DNA of 64,000 nucleotides from Lyngbya sp. CCAP 1446/10. GTDB taxonomy: Bacteria > Cyanobacteriota > Cyanobacteriia > Cyanobacteriales > Microcoleaceae. Positions 9,601 to 16,672 of this stretch are shown piece after piece (the first letter of the stretch is position 1; each line of letters opens with the position of its first letter). A model generated the notes under the pieces. It saw nothing but the letters and a program-made list of their open reading frames with translations, searched no databases and was not told the origin of the DNA. Position numbers and translations under genes: made by a program. Where the stretch lies: the NCBI RefSeq assembly GCF_026130175.1, contig NZ_JAIGNI010000001.1:124001-188000 (forward strand), written 5' to 3'.

Positions 9601-9944
9601 CCCGATGCAATCAAATCGACGAGATCCCTCTCGGTGAAAATTCCTTGCAATTGAGAATTTTGAGCAGATTGCGGGTCTGATTTTTCGATAGATGATTCCA
9701 CAACAAAGACGCAGATACCTCTAGCATCTCTAACTGGGCTTGAGGTTACCGGATTTGCGATTTCTGTTAGTTGTTGGTAGATATCGGTTGGTGAAATGTC
9801 TGGGTTGAGAGGGCAACTTCCGCGCCGTTGGCCCATCAGGGTAATTACTTCTGCTAGTGGGGTATCGGGCGCAACTGTCAAGGGGGAGCAATCAATTACT
9901 TGATCTAAAGTCGGCAGATACTTGGAGGAATCATTTTTGAGCAT
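6618..9944 (-). CDS. CBS-PAS-GGDEF-EAL c-di-GMP signalling protein
   Basis: A multidomain protein of about 1108 residues. Two tandem CBS pairs (four CBS motifs, roughly residues 10-330) are followed by a coiled coil, two PAS domains with a PAC segment (YWVELNSVPV), a GGDEF domain and an EAL domain. GGDEF is intact (ARLGGDEFAV). The EAL motif reads EIL with the Glu kept, DDFGSG and the E-Y-V-E-S segment are present, so both diguanylate cyclase and phosphodiesterase activities are plausible. CBS pairs commonly bind adenosine nucleotides, so energy state may set c-di-GMP level. No membrane segment is seen. An in-frame start at 10010 would add 22 residues; the ATG at 9944 is preferred because conserved sequence starts soon after it. 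Confidence 0.9.
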   Translation of the reverse strand: MLKNDSSKYLPTLDQVIDCSPLTVAPDTPLAEVITLMGQRRGSCPLNPDISPTDIYQQLTEIANPVTSSPVRDARGICVFVVESSIEKSDPQSAQNSQLQGIFTERDLVDLIASGKKLKNVTIAEVMRQPTATLTNGEDRDIFSALILLSQHRIHHLPVLDRSGQLLGVITPESIRLAMVQPANILKMHSVKEVMTAEVIQAPRSASVLSLAELMAQHRVSCVVITASTELSMNLPFPIPVGIVTERDIVEFQALDIDLSQTIAQTVMSSPLFSLKPEDSLWVAHQEMQQRLVRRLVVTGERGELLGIVTQSSLLRVLDPMEMSGAIDILHANVQEQTSELQKAIATLSLTNARLESEIATRKQAEVRLQLLESAVVNANDAIVIMDAGDSEISDPSIIYANEAFTQMTGYLPAEIIGQTPSCLRGPESNAAQVAKIRRAFSRRTPLRLELINYRKDGSTYWVELNSVPVADEFGNLTHWVSVQRDISDRKRMEQAFFDEKELAQVTLQSIGDAVITTDSDGCISTLNPVAEKLTGWSTSEAKGLPLASVLRIVDETTRIPIENIAQIALYEGRIVDQGHNSLLIARHNREFAIDHCVAPIHASNGTIVGAVVVFRDVTQVRTQARQLTWQATHDPLTQLVNRREFEYQLEHALHSAQGYGQEHVLLYLDLDRFKIVNDTNGHIAGDELLRQVSLLFKSNIRKTDILARLGGDEFAVLLYQCLPEKGLEVAKLLLESIQEFRFGWQDKTFSIGVSIGLVAINPKTASTSGVLSAADIACYAAKNKGRNRVQVYQAGDRELIKQRDETQWVVQINQALEENRFRLYFQPIVHLLNSPTTGTHGEILLRLQLANGQLVSPMAFIPAAERYNLMHAIDRWVIRTLFSNLSQTFTANLLVQNPGEESDKIVTLPTCCSLSNSQSSFDKYRSLYSINLSGDSINEEKFIDFIQEQFSIYQIPPEIICFEITETVAIANLSKAASLIWKLKELGCQFALDDFGSGMSSFAYLKNLPVDYIKIDGNFIKHLAENPIDIVMVEAITKIAHVMGIKTIAEYVESQAVMDKLKELGVDYAQGYFLGKPQRCNLCSPIAEEVLGEFSVDSLAFKGKLAC

Positions 9945-10513
9945 ATTGAATTGATTTTTGCGATCGCGCTGACTCTGCGAAATTCCCAAAAAGCGCTGCT
10001 TTCCAAGCAATATGTGGATTTTTACAGCGCTGCTGAGACATAATTAAAATTTATTGTTAAAAATGCACCCGATCTTTGGTTGGGGATCTGGCCAGTGACG
10101 GCTCTCGCTCTACCTATAAAGTTATAAGCCGATCTTTATTTTAAGTTAAATTTTCGGTCTCGTGACACTTTTATTAAAAATAGTGTATTCGTTTTGAATT
10201 TTTTGCGATCGAGCTACCTGCTAAAACTATCGATCGCGTTGTCAATTAGATCCTTCTTTAGAAAGACACATCGGCGGGCAATTTTAGCTAATATAGAAGA
10301 TGTTACTACAAAAAAGCACTGTCTTAAACTTTGGCATTGTTAAGTTTTGCGACATTAAATTTTGCGAGCTTTTGGAAACCATCTGTGCGCTGTCAGGGGC
10401 AATCGATATCACAGTAGATATGTGATATCGATTGCAAGCTAGGAAAACAACCGTGGTAAAATTGTAGATATAAACAGTAGAACTTAAACACATAATAGGC
10501 AGAGGAAAAAAAT
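9945..10513. other. Divergent intergenic region with a long palindrome
   Basis: The promoters of the c-di-GMP gene (left) and the pentapeptide gene (right) must both lie here. No credible gene is present. The middle (10130-10200) is AT-rich. The one strong feature is the inverted repeat at 10399-10435, listed separately. Confidence 0.6.
10399..10435. promoter_or_regulatory. Perfect 15-bp inverted repeat, operator candidate
   Basis: GCAATCGATATCACA (10399-10413) is followed after 7 bases by its exact reverse complement (10421-10435). It lies 78 bp before the pentapeptide gene ATG, a suitable place for a dimeric regulator. There is no T-run, so a terminator is less likely. Which protein might bind is unknown. 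Confidence 0.5.
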
Positions 10514-10954
10514 ATGAAACGCCATCTATTAACAGCTACTCTTTTAATTGCTCCTTTACTGTTCGCAGGCCCGGCTCGTGCCGAAAATCCGGCTCAAGTC
10601 AAGCAGTTACTCTCAACCGGGCAATGTTTTCAGTGCGACTTGTCTGGAGCAGATTTGACCGGGGCTCATTTAATTGGTGCAGATTTGAGAGAAGCAAATT
10701 TGAAAGGTGCCAACCTCTATCGCGCTAACCTCGAAGGTGCTGACTTGACGGGGGCTAACTTGACTGGTGCTAACTTAACGGCAGTTTTCCTGACTAACGC
10801 CAGTTTAAATGACGCAGACCTCGATCGGGCAAATCTGACCGCAGCCATCATCAACACGGCCGACGTATCCGGCGCATCAATGGAAGATATGACTATTACT
10901 GATGCCAAAATCTACAATACCAAAATCGGTGTCGGCGGCAGCTACGACCAGTAA
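10514..10954 (+). CDS. Secreted pentapeptide-repeat protein
   Basis: The 146-residue product starts with a Sec signal peptide (KRHLLTATLLIAPLLFAGPARA, cleavage expected near residue 23) and continues into about 15 pentapeptide repeats of the A(D/N)LxG type from residue 43 to 125, which fold as a right-handed quadrilateral beta-helix. A C-Q-C pair-type motif (GQCFQCDLSG) precedes the helix, common in cyanobacterial lumenal or periplasmic members. It would be exported to the thylakoid lumen or periplasm; the function is unknown. The ATG at 10514 has an AGAGGA ribosome site and is followed by a strong terminator. Confidence 0.85.
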   Translation: MKRHLLTATLLIAPLLFAGPARAENPAQVKQLLSTGQCFQCDLSGADLTGAHLIGADLREANLKGANLYRANLEGADLTGANLTGANLTAVFLTNASLNDADLDRANLTAAIINTADVSGASMEDMTITDAKIYNTKIGVGGSYDQ

Positions 10955-10992
10955 ACTCTTTTTAAAGAATGCAAAACACCCTTTTTCAGTTA

Positions 10993-11026
10993 AAAAACCC
11001 GGTTTCTCCCCAGAAACCGGGTTTTT
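10993..11026. terminator. Hairpin terminator after the pentapeptide gene
   Basis: Perfect 15-bp stem, AAAAACCCGGTTTCT (10993-11007), with a 4-base C loop and exact complement ending in five Ts (11012-11026). It starts 38 bases after the stop codon. The arm sequence belongs to a family recurring elsewhere in the window (for example 61936-61999). Confidence 0.85.
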
Positions 11027-11117
11027 AGTTGATACTTCGTATTTGAACCCAGGTGCTAAATTAAAATTAGTATTGCTTTAATTCTCATAATATTAATTCA
11101 AGTTGTACAATACAGCC

Positions 11118-11381
11118 ATGTCCAAACGACTCACCATTGCCCAAGCACAGCAGCAGCTTCCCAACCTACTTCAAGAACTTACCGATCAGCCGATCGTGAT
11201 CACTCAAGACGGTGTTCCCGTTATGGCGGCAATCAGCTACAACTATTTGACTGAACTCCTCGAAACCTTGGATATTCTCACCGATATTGAATTCGTTACC
11301 AAACTTCGCCAAAGCATCACCCAATCAGACGAAGGCAAAACTATTTCCTGGGAAAATGCTAAGGCAAAACTGGGACTATGA
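11118..11381 (+). CDS. Phd/YefM-family antitoxin
   Basis: An 87-residue antitoxin. The N-terminal DNA-binding segment SKRLTIAQAQQQLPNLLQEL and the following PIVITQDGVPVMAAISYNYL are the classical Phd/YefM arrangement; the C-terminal third is the acidic, flexible toxin-neutralising tail (TDIEFVTKLRQSI). The ATG at 11103 would add five residues without family similarity, so 11118 is chosen. Its stop overlaps the toxin ATG by four bases (ATGA), the usual translational coupling. In an intact module it would autoregulate the operon with the toxin as co-repressor. Confidence 0.85.
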   Translation: MSKRLTIAQAQQQLPNLLQELTDQPIVITQDGVPVMAAISYNYLTELLETLDILTDIEFVTKLRQSITQSDEGKTISWENAKAKLGL

Positions 11382-11781
11382 AAGGCGAAGCAAATTCAAT
11401 CGAATACGAAATCCAACTTACGCCGTTGGCGCTGGAAATGTTGGCGGAAGTCAAAGATAGACGAGAACAGGAGAAACTGCGCGATCGCATCGATAAACTC
11501 AAAATTGAACCAGAGAAGCAAGGCAAAGCGCTTGTTGACAACTTATGGAGAAACTGCGCGATCGCATCGATAAACTCAAAATTGAACCAGAGAAGCAAGG
11601 CAAAGCGCTTGTTGACAACTTATCTGGATTTCGCAGTATCCGAGCCGTTGGACAGCGCTATCGCATTGTTTACAAAGTCGAGCAAGAGCGAGTTATGGTT
11701 GTTGTTGTAGGACTAGGGAGACGTAAAGATGGTGACAAAAAAGACATTTACTCTATCCGAGAAAAACTGTCAGATATTTGA
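11378..11781 (+). pseudogene. RelE/ParE-family toxin disrupted by a 77-bp tandem duplication
   Basis: The reading frame starts at 11378, four bases inside the antitoxin gene, and encodes a RelE/ParE-type N-terminus (YEIQLTPLALEMLAEV). Bases 11470-11546 are repeated exactly at 11547-11623. Because 77 is not a multiple of three, the first frame runs into unrelated residues and stops at 11710, while the proper C-terminus (SGFRSIRAVGQRYRIVYKV...VVGLGRRKDGDKKDIY) is found in another frame ending at 11781. Removing one copy restores a continuous 108-residue toxin. An internal ATG at 11545 could make a 78-residue C-terminal fragment. The damage looks recent because the copies are identical; an assembly error is the alternative. 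Confidence 0.85.
11470..11623. repeat. Exact 77-bp direct tandem duplication
   Basis: Copy 1 spans 11470-11546 and copy 2 spans 11547-11623, identical throughout by eye. It lies inside the toxin gene and shifts its frame by two. Confidence 0.9.
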
Positions 11782-11847
11782 CAGAATTACCTCCCAATCC
11801 ATAAGTCCTGAGTTAGAAATGGGGCAACCTGTGTTGCCACATTCCTC

Positions 11848-13392
11848 CTAGAACCCTAAATCCACAGCAATTCGGTGCGCGCACGCAAAGCCAGAAAACG
11901 CCACCGCATTTAAACCTTGTCCCGGAAACGTACTATCGCCCACACAATACAAACCAGGCATAGAAGTTCGATTAAACGGCATTCCCAACAAACCCATTAA
12001 CTTTTGTCGCGGAATCGGCCCGTAAGTTCCGTCTTCGCGGCCCAAAAAGCGGCGGTGAGAACGCGCAGTCCCCACTTCCATATAATCCAAACCAGCATCT
12101 AAACCGGGGAAAATTGTTTCTAATCTGTCAATAATTCTCCCTGCAGCCTCTTCTTTTTTCTCCTCGTATTCCTGCGCCGAAAGTCCTTCCCACTCATCCA
12201 TCCAACTCGAAGTAAAAGCGTGAACGATGTGATATCCTGTCGGAGCTAAATCCGGGTCTAGCACGGTCGGAATTGAGACTAAAATAGTTCCCTCCGGCGC
12301 TTCCATTTTGTCCCAAGCTTCTAATAAAATATGGTGACAGGCAGTACCAGCAGGGATTACGCTTGCTTCCACTCCCAAATGTAAACTCAGGAAACTGGGT
12401 GCTTTTTGATAGCGCTGCTGCCATTTCTTCTCGCTAGCTGGCATCTCTGCTGCGGGCAGTAATTTTTCAAAAGTATCCCAGCGCGTGGCGTTAGAAACTA
12501 TTCGCTTAGCGCGGTAAACTTCGCCGGTTGTCAGTTCGACTCCGACAGCGCGGCCGTTTTCTGTGATAATTTTTTTTGCTTTAGCTTTGTATTGAATTTT
12601 CCCGCCACATTTTTCTAATCCTTCGACTAATTTTTGGGCAATTTGACCGACTCCGCCTTTGGGATAATTTATGCCACCGTAATGTCTGTCGGAAAATACC
12701 ATTCCGGCGTTAATCATCGGTGTTAAGTCTGCGGGTACTACAGACCAGTAGTAGCATTCCATGTCGATAAATTTCAGTAAAGTCGGGTCTTTTATGTAGC
12801 GCCGCGCAATGTCGCCAGTATTTTGAGGTAAATATTTTACTAATCCCAAACAAGCTAAAGGATTTTGAAAGAATACTCGCACCAGATATCCGGGTTCTTC
12901 TAGGGATAGCAATTCCATGCCGTTGAGGCAATTGAAGACGTTCCAGCATTCGCCGTAAAATTTCTGGATTCCTTGACGTTCGTGGGGGAATCTGTCGGTT
13001 AATTCTTGCAAGTATTTGTCATAAGGCTGGGGAACTTCCAAATCCAAGCCGTCGGGTAGGTGATAGTGAAGCTGTACGGGGTCGGGAATTGTTTCTAGGG
13101 TGACGTTGACTGCTTTGAGGGCGCGGGTGAGGAGGTTTGTGGTGCCGCGCTGTCCGAATCCAAATATCATGGAGGCTCCGACATCAAATCTGTAGCCTTC
13201 TCGATCGAAATATCCAGCGCTACCGCCGGGAATTGTGTAGCTTTCGAGCACTAAAACTTTGACTTTCTTGGCTGCTAGCTGGGTTGCTGTCACGAGTCCG
13301 CCAATGCCGGAACCGATGACTATCACATCAAACTCTTGCTCTGTAGGGCCGGAGTTAGGAGAAAATAACTGGGATTGGGTAGGAGCTGACAT
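11848..13392 (-). CDS. crtH: Carotene cis-trans isomerase
   Basis: CrtH (CrtISO) isomerises 7,9,9',7'-tetra-cis-lycopene (prolycopene) to all-trans-lycopene in the plant/cyanobacterial carotenoid pathway, using FAD. The 514-residue protein has the N-terminal dinucleotide-binding motif VIVIGSGIGGLVTATQLA, the downstream VLESYTIPGGSAG segment, and a C-terminal FAD signature GLYCVGDSTFPGQGLNAVAFSG. Length and motifs match CrtISO better than bacterial CrtI desaturases. It is monocistronic in appearance, reading toward the toxin-antitoxin locus, and its upstream side is a heptamer array. Confidence 0.92.
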   Translation of the reverse strand: MSAPTQSQLFSPNSGPTEQEFDVIVIGSGIGGLVTATQLAAKKVKVLVLESYTIPGGSAGYFDREGYRFDVGASMIFGFGQRGTTNLLTRALKAVNVTLETIPDPVQLHYHLPDGLDLEVPQPYDKYLQELTDRFPHERQGIQKFYGECWNVFNCLNGMELLSLEEPGYLVRVFFQNPLACLGLVKYLPQNTGDIARRYIKDPTLLKFIDMECYYWSVVPADLTPMINAGMVFSDRHYGGINYPKGGVGQIAQKLVEGLEKCGGKIQYKAKAKKIITENGRAVGVELTTGEVYRAKRIVSNATRWDTFEKLLPAAEMPASEKKWQQRYQKAPSFLSLHLGVEASVIPAGTACHHILLEAWDKMEAPEGTILVSIPTVLDPDLAPTGYHIVHAFTSSWMDEWEGLSAQEYEEKKEEAAGRIIDRLETIFPGLDAGLDYMEVGTARSHRRFLGREDGTYGPIPRQKLMGLLGMPFNRTSMPGLYCVGDSTFPGQGLNAVAFSGFACAHRIAVDLGF

Positions 13393-13833
13393 TAGGTTAA
13401 AAATCTTAATATTTTTATAATATTACAGTCGATCGCCCTTCCTGAACTCTTGCCTCTGTCATTTTCCTTCTGCCTCTGGTGCGTCAGCCTGTTCTAAATT
13501 CTTCCTTCGGATGCCTTCTTCCCTCTTCCTTCTTCCTTCTTCCCTCTTCCTTCTTCCTTCTTCCCTCTTCCCTCTTCCTTCTTCCTTCTTCCCTCTTCCC
13601 TCTTCCTTCTTCCTTCTTCCCTCTTCCCTCTTCCTTCTTCCTTCTTCCTTCTTCCTTCGGAAAGCTTCTGGCTTCAAAAAAAATGCGAGAGCAGTCTACC
13701 ATTGCCGACTGCCCCCGTCTGCCGATCCTTTGAGAGGAGAACACTAAAATGAATATAGCCTTGTTGCCAACTAATGTCAATACTATTGGCAAAGAATTTC
13801 AATAAGCTGGTCTTGAGGTTGGCAAACCAAGGT
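13393..13833. repeat. Intergenic region with a long TTCCTTC/TTCCCTC heptamer array
   Basis: From about 13511 to 13658 there are roughly 20 consecutive pyrimidine heptamers of two forms, TTCCCTC and TTCCTTC, the longest array in the window and of the same type as at 6519-6600. Apparent open frames through it on both strands are repeat artefacts (poly LPSSFFL or KEEGRRK). The strand asymmetry (pure purine/pyrimidine) could allow triplex or slipped structures. Confidence 0.88.
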
Positions 13834-13883
13834 AGTGATACCATTTGGGATTTTAGATTTTCGATTAAAGATTGTGATAAGTT

Positions 13884-13948
13884 GCACAGAGCGATCGTTA
13901 GCGAATCCCGCCCCTAGGGGGGCTACAACAAAAACGATCGCTCTGTGC
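13884..13948. promoter_or_regulatory. 15-bp inverted repeat just upstream of upp
   Basis: GCACAGAGCGATCGT (13884-13898) pairs exactly with ACGATCGCTCTGTGC (13934-13948) around a 35-base loop that itself holds the palindrome CCCCTAGGGG. The element ends 39 bases before the upp ATG. It could be a leader attenuator hairpin or a mobile palindromic repeat. Confidence 0.5.
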
Positions 13949-13987
13949 ATCAAATCCCTCAAACCTAGCAATCTCGGCAATTTCCTC

Positions 13988-14638
13988 ATGTCCCTGCAAC
14001 TGCGCGTTTACGTTCCTCCACATCCGTTAATTAAACACTGGCTGGCTGTCGCCCGCGACGTTAGCACCCCATCGGTACTTTTTCGTTCTGCGATGACAGA
14101 ATTGGGAAGGTGGCTGGCCTACGAGGCAATTCGAGAGTGGCTCCCGACTGTGGAGACAACGGTACAGACACCTTTGGCCCAATGTCCGGCGACGTTTATC
14201 AACCCCGAAGCTCCGTTAGTTGTGGTACCGATTTTGCGGGCGGGTTTGTCGCTGCTGGAAGGAATTCAGACTGTGGTGCCGCTGGCTTCGATTTACCATC
14301 TGGGGATGGTGAGGAATGAGGAGACGCTGAAACCGAGTTGTTATCTGAATAAATTGCCGGCGCAGTTTAACCCGGAAACGCGGGTGATAATTAGCGAGCC
14401 AATGCTGGCGACTGGTGGGACGATTGTGGCGACTATGCAGGAGTTGACTTCGCGGGGAATTGATCCGAGTTTGATTCGGATTATTTCTGTGGTGGTTGCT
14501 CCTCCAGCTTTGAAGATGCTGAGTGCAGAGTACCCGAGTTTGATTATTTACACGGCGACGATCGACGAAACAGTCAACGAACAGGGTTTTATTGTACCTG
14601 GTTTGGGTGATGCGGGCGATCGTACTTACGGCACTTAA
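13988..14638 (+). CDS. upp: Uracil phosphoribosyltransferase
   Basis: UPRTase salvages uracil: uracil + PRPP gives UMP + PPi. The 216-residue product from the ATG at 13988 begins with the family N-terminus (LRVYVPPHPLIKHWLAVARD). The PRPP-binding loop EPMLATGGT lies near residue 138, and the uracil-binding end GLGDAGDRTYGT closes the protein. The open frame extends upstream to 13835 but those 51 residues span the inverted repeat and show no similarity, so 13988 is taken. The sequence before the PRPP loop (ISEPMLATGG rather than the more usual DPMLATGG) is a conservative Asp-to-Glu change. Confidence 0.93.
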   Translation: MSLQLRVYVPPHPLIKHWLAVARDVSTPSVLFRSAMTELGRWLAYEAIREWLPTVETTVQTPLAQCPATFINPEAPLVVVPILRAGLSLLEGIQTVVPLASIYHLGMVRNEETLKPSCYLNKLPAQFNPETRVIISEPMLATGGTIVATMQELTSRGIDPSLIRIISVVVAPPALKMLSAEYPSLIIYTATIDETVNEQGFIVPGLGDAGDRTYGT

Positions 14639-14984
14639 TACAATTTTAGATTTTGGATTGAAGATTTTGGATTAAAGATTTTGGATTGAAGATTGAAAAA
14701 TTGATTCCACAGATAAATCTCGCGGTTGTACCATTTTTCCCAAATCGTACAACTGTAGGGAAGTGTCAAACTCATATCCAGTGAATCATCCCCAATCTAA
14801 AATCTAAAATCTAAAATCTAAAATTGTCTGGTTCGATTTGTCAGTATTTGGGCGCGGTGAGTGGTTTCGGGAATCAGTTTCTGGAAACTCCGGTAAAAAA
14901 GATTACCAGGTCGCAAGTAAAATCAGGCACAGAGAAAGTTAAGATTAAAACTAGAAGTCAAAAATAAATAGCGTTTAGCACTCA
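14639..14984. repeat. Intergenic region with opposed short repeats
   Basis: After upp, the motif TTTTGGATTGAAGA repeats two to three times (14645-14700). Roughly 90 bases on, CTAAAAT units repeat four to five times (14790-14825) in the opposite sense, so the two tracts could pair into a long imperfect hairpin. No gene is seen. The right end is the promoter region of the GDT1-type gene. Confidence 0.6.
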
Positions 14985-15458
14985 TTGCCCGTGAAACTTG
15001 ATTCTTTACCGCCAAGCTTGTCTGCTTCTGACTCACCAACCCCCAATTCCGATTTGCCGCAACACATACAAACACAAATAATAGAGGCTTCTAAGAGTTG
15101 TGCTGCTTTAACCCCGGAGCAGGTTGAACTCTCAGTGAGTACAAATGCCGATATTTGTCAGGAAGAAAAAGAACTGAAGCCTAAGCACTGGGCAATTTTT
15201 GCTTCGACGTTTGTAACTATTTTTTTGGCGGAAATTGGAGACAAAACTCAGCTCGCGATTTTGCTAATGACGGCTGAATCTCGGAATCCTTGGATTGTGT
15301 TTGCGGGTGCGGGTTCAGCTTTGATAGCAACCAGTTTGCTGGGGGTTGTGCTGGGAAGGTGGATGGCTAGTCGGATTGCTCCGAAAACTTTGGAGAGAGG
15401 TGCAGGGGTGATTTTGCTGGCGATTGCGGCGGCTTTGCTGTGGGAAGTGCTGCGCTAA
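14985..15458 (+). CDS. GDT1/TMEM165 (UPF0016) half-size Mn2+ exporter, first subunit
   Basis: The UPF0016 family contains cation/H+ antiporters; cyanobacterial members (Mnx) export manganese and protect from Mn toxicity. This 157-residue protein has one copy of the diagnostic motif, E-I-G-D-K-T-Q, in the first of three transmembrane helices of the C-terminal half. About 65 N-terminal residues are soluble, Ser/Pro-rich and unlike the family. No ATG fits; the start is a TTG at 14985 or a GTG two codons later at 14991. A second half-size gene begins 298 bases downstream on the same strand. The two likely form a heterodimer replacing the usual two-repeat protein. Confidence 0.85.
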   Translation: MPVKLDSLPPSLSASDSPTPNSDLPQHIQTQIIEASKSCAALTPEQVELSVSTNADICQEEKELKPKHWAIFASTFVTIFLAEIGDKTQLAILLMTAESRNPWIVFAGAGSALIATSLLGVVLGRWMASRIAPKTLERGAGVILLAIAAALLWEVLR

Positions 15459-15462
15459 ACGA

Positions 15463-15502
15463 TTGAAGAATTGAAGAATTGAAGAATTGAAGAATTGAAG
15501 AG
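15463..15502. repeat. Octamer tandem repeat AATTGAAG
   Basis: About four to five head-to-tail AATTGAAG units follow the first GDT1 gene. Most arrays in the window have a 7-base period, this one has 8. Confidence 0.75.
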
Positions 15503-15543
15503 TTGGTAATTATATGATGTCAGGTCGATTACCACAACAAAAA

Positions 15544-15606
15544 TGGTTCGTAGTGCGGACTTTAGTCCGCAATCCGGGAGCGGACACCAGGACGCGCTAC
15601 GAACCA
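15544..15606. repeat. Nested palindromic repeat between the GDT1 genes
   Basis: TGGTTCGTAG (15544-15553) and CTACGAACCA (15597-15606) form outer arms. Inside the left part, TGCGGACTTTAGTCCGCA (15554-15571) is a perfect small hairpin. It is related to the elements at 23435-23483 and 34953-35004. Confidence 0.75.
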
Positions 15607-15756
15607 ATATTATTGTTGTCAATTTACCGGAAACGATATGACTGATGACGTGGGGGTAAGTCGAAAGAAACCGGGTTTCTGGGAGCCTGTGGGTAAGCCT
15701 ACAAATTCAACCGGTGCGCGTTGTGCGCCCTACAAATTTATAACTAAAAAATAAAC

Positions 15757-16050
15757 ATGGATTGGCAACTTTTAGGAATAACTTTTATGACGGTGTTTTT
15801 GTCAGAATTGGGTGACAAAAGTCAATTAGCTGCGATCGCCCTTGGTAGCAGTTCTAACTCGCCCAGGGCTGTATTTTTTGGCACTGCGTCGGCGCTGTTG
15901 TTAGCTAGCTTAATTGGCGTTTTGGTTGGACAAGGCACGGCGGAGGTGTTACCAGAGCGATTGGTAAAGACGATCGCGGCGATCGGATTTGCGGTGATGG
16001 GCTTGCGGTTGCTGTGGCCAAAATCTGATGAGGCTGAAGCTTCCGAGTAG
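15757..16050 (+). CDS. GDT1/TMEM165 (UPF0016) half-size Mn2+ exporter, second subunit
   Basis: A 97-residue, three-helix membrane protein with the family motif E-L-G-D-K-S-Q near residue 17-23. It is a minimal single-repeat UPF0016 protein without the soluble N-terminal extension of its upstream partner. Family knowledge says two such repeats arranged in opposite membrane orientation build the antiporter, so this and the gene ending at 15458 probably function together. The ATG at 15757 begins right at the first membrane helix (DWQLLGITFMTVFLSELGDK). Confidence 0.87.
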   Translation: MDWQLLGITFMTVFLSELGDKSQLAAIALGSSSNSPRAVFFGTASALLLASLIGVLVGQGTAEVLPERLVKTIAAIGFAVMGLRLLWPKSDEAEASE

Positions 16051-16089
16051 GATTGACTGAAATATATCAAGATGGCTAAAATTCCCAAA

Positions 16090-16130
16090 AATTAACGGCG
16101 AGTGTGAATTCACGCCCGCCGCTAATTTTT
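16090..16130. terminator. Imperfect hairpin between convergent genes
   Basis: The segment from AATTAACGGCG to CGCCGCTAATTTTT folds into a long imperfect hairpin around the palindrome GTGAATTCAC-like core and runs into T-rich sequence. It lies between the GDT1 gene (ends 16050) and the convergent membrane-protein gene (ends 16169), a natural place for a bidirectional terminator. Confidence 0.6.
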
Positions 16131-16168
16131 GAGTTTTTTCTCAACTCAACCTCTGAGAATTGTGTCGA

Positions 16169-16672
16169 TTAAACTTGGTTTTGGTAGCACCAGCCGAGGA
16201 GGGTAGCGCCTACAGCCAACTTGATGGCTTCTAAGACAAAATATCCTTGGTGGAGTAAATTCATCCCGGCGGGAACTTCTGCTGCGGAGTCGAACAGATT
16301 TAGCTGCATTCCCAGGGCGCTCATTTGAGGTGTGAGGTTGTAGGTGTCAATCAGGGCGATCGCCAGAAGTACCAATGATAATATGATTGCTGTGCGGCTG
16401 CGCTTGCCGAAATCGCCGAATAAATTGCTCAAAACCATTAAACCGGTTGCTATCACGCCCGAACAAATTAATTCAACGCGGTTGAATCCCCAAAACATTA
16501 AGTTTCCGGCTGTGACAAATTCGGGAGATGTCATCATCCCCGATACAAACAGGCTAGGCATAATTACTAGGTCGATAATCAGGCTACCGCTGAGCCAAAA
16601 AATTAAGGCTACCATGACAATTGCTTGCCAGCGAGGTCTGATTGATTCCACTCTTGATGTAATAGCTGTCAT
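16169..16672 (-). CDS. Four-helix membrane protein of unknown function
   Basis: The 167-residue protein has four hydrophobic stretches (around residues 17-45, 63-82, 93-107 and 143-162), with one short loop containing NLTPQMSALG between the third and fourth. The pattern resembles the TMEM205/DUF4149-type membrane proteins, but no diagnostic motif is certain and I would leave it unnamed. It is convergent with the GDT1 genes and divergent from the MFS gene. Confidence 0.7.
   Translation of the reverse strand: MTAITSRVESIRPRWQAIVMVALIFWLSGSLIIDLVIMPSLFVSGMMTSPEFVTAGNLMFWGFNRVELICSGVIATGLMVLSNLFGDFGKRSRTAIILSLVLLAIALIDTYNLTPQMSALGMQLNLFDSAAEVPAGMNLLHQGYFVLEAIKLAVGATLLGWCYQNQV

Noticed and set aside
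13459-13792. Several overlapping frames on both strands rich in KEEGRRK or LPSSFFL
   Set aside because: They are translations of the TTCCTTC/TTCCCTC heptamer array, not genes.
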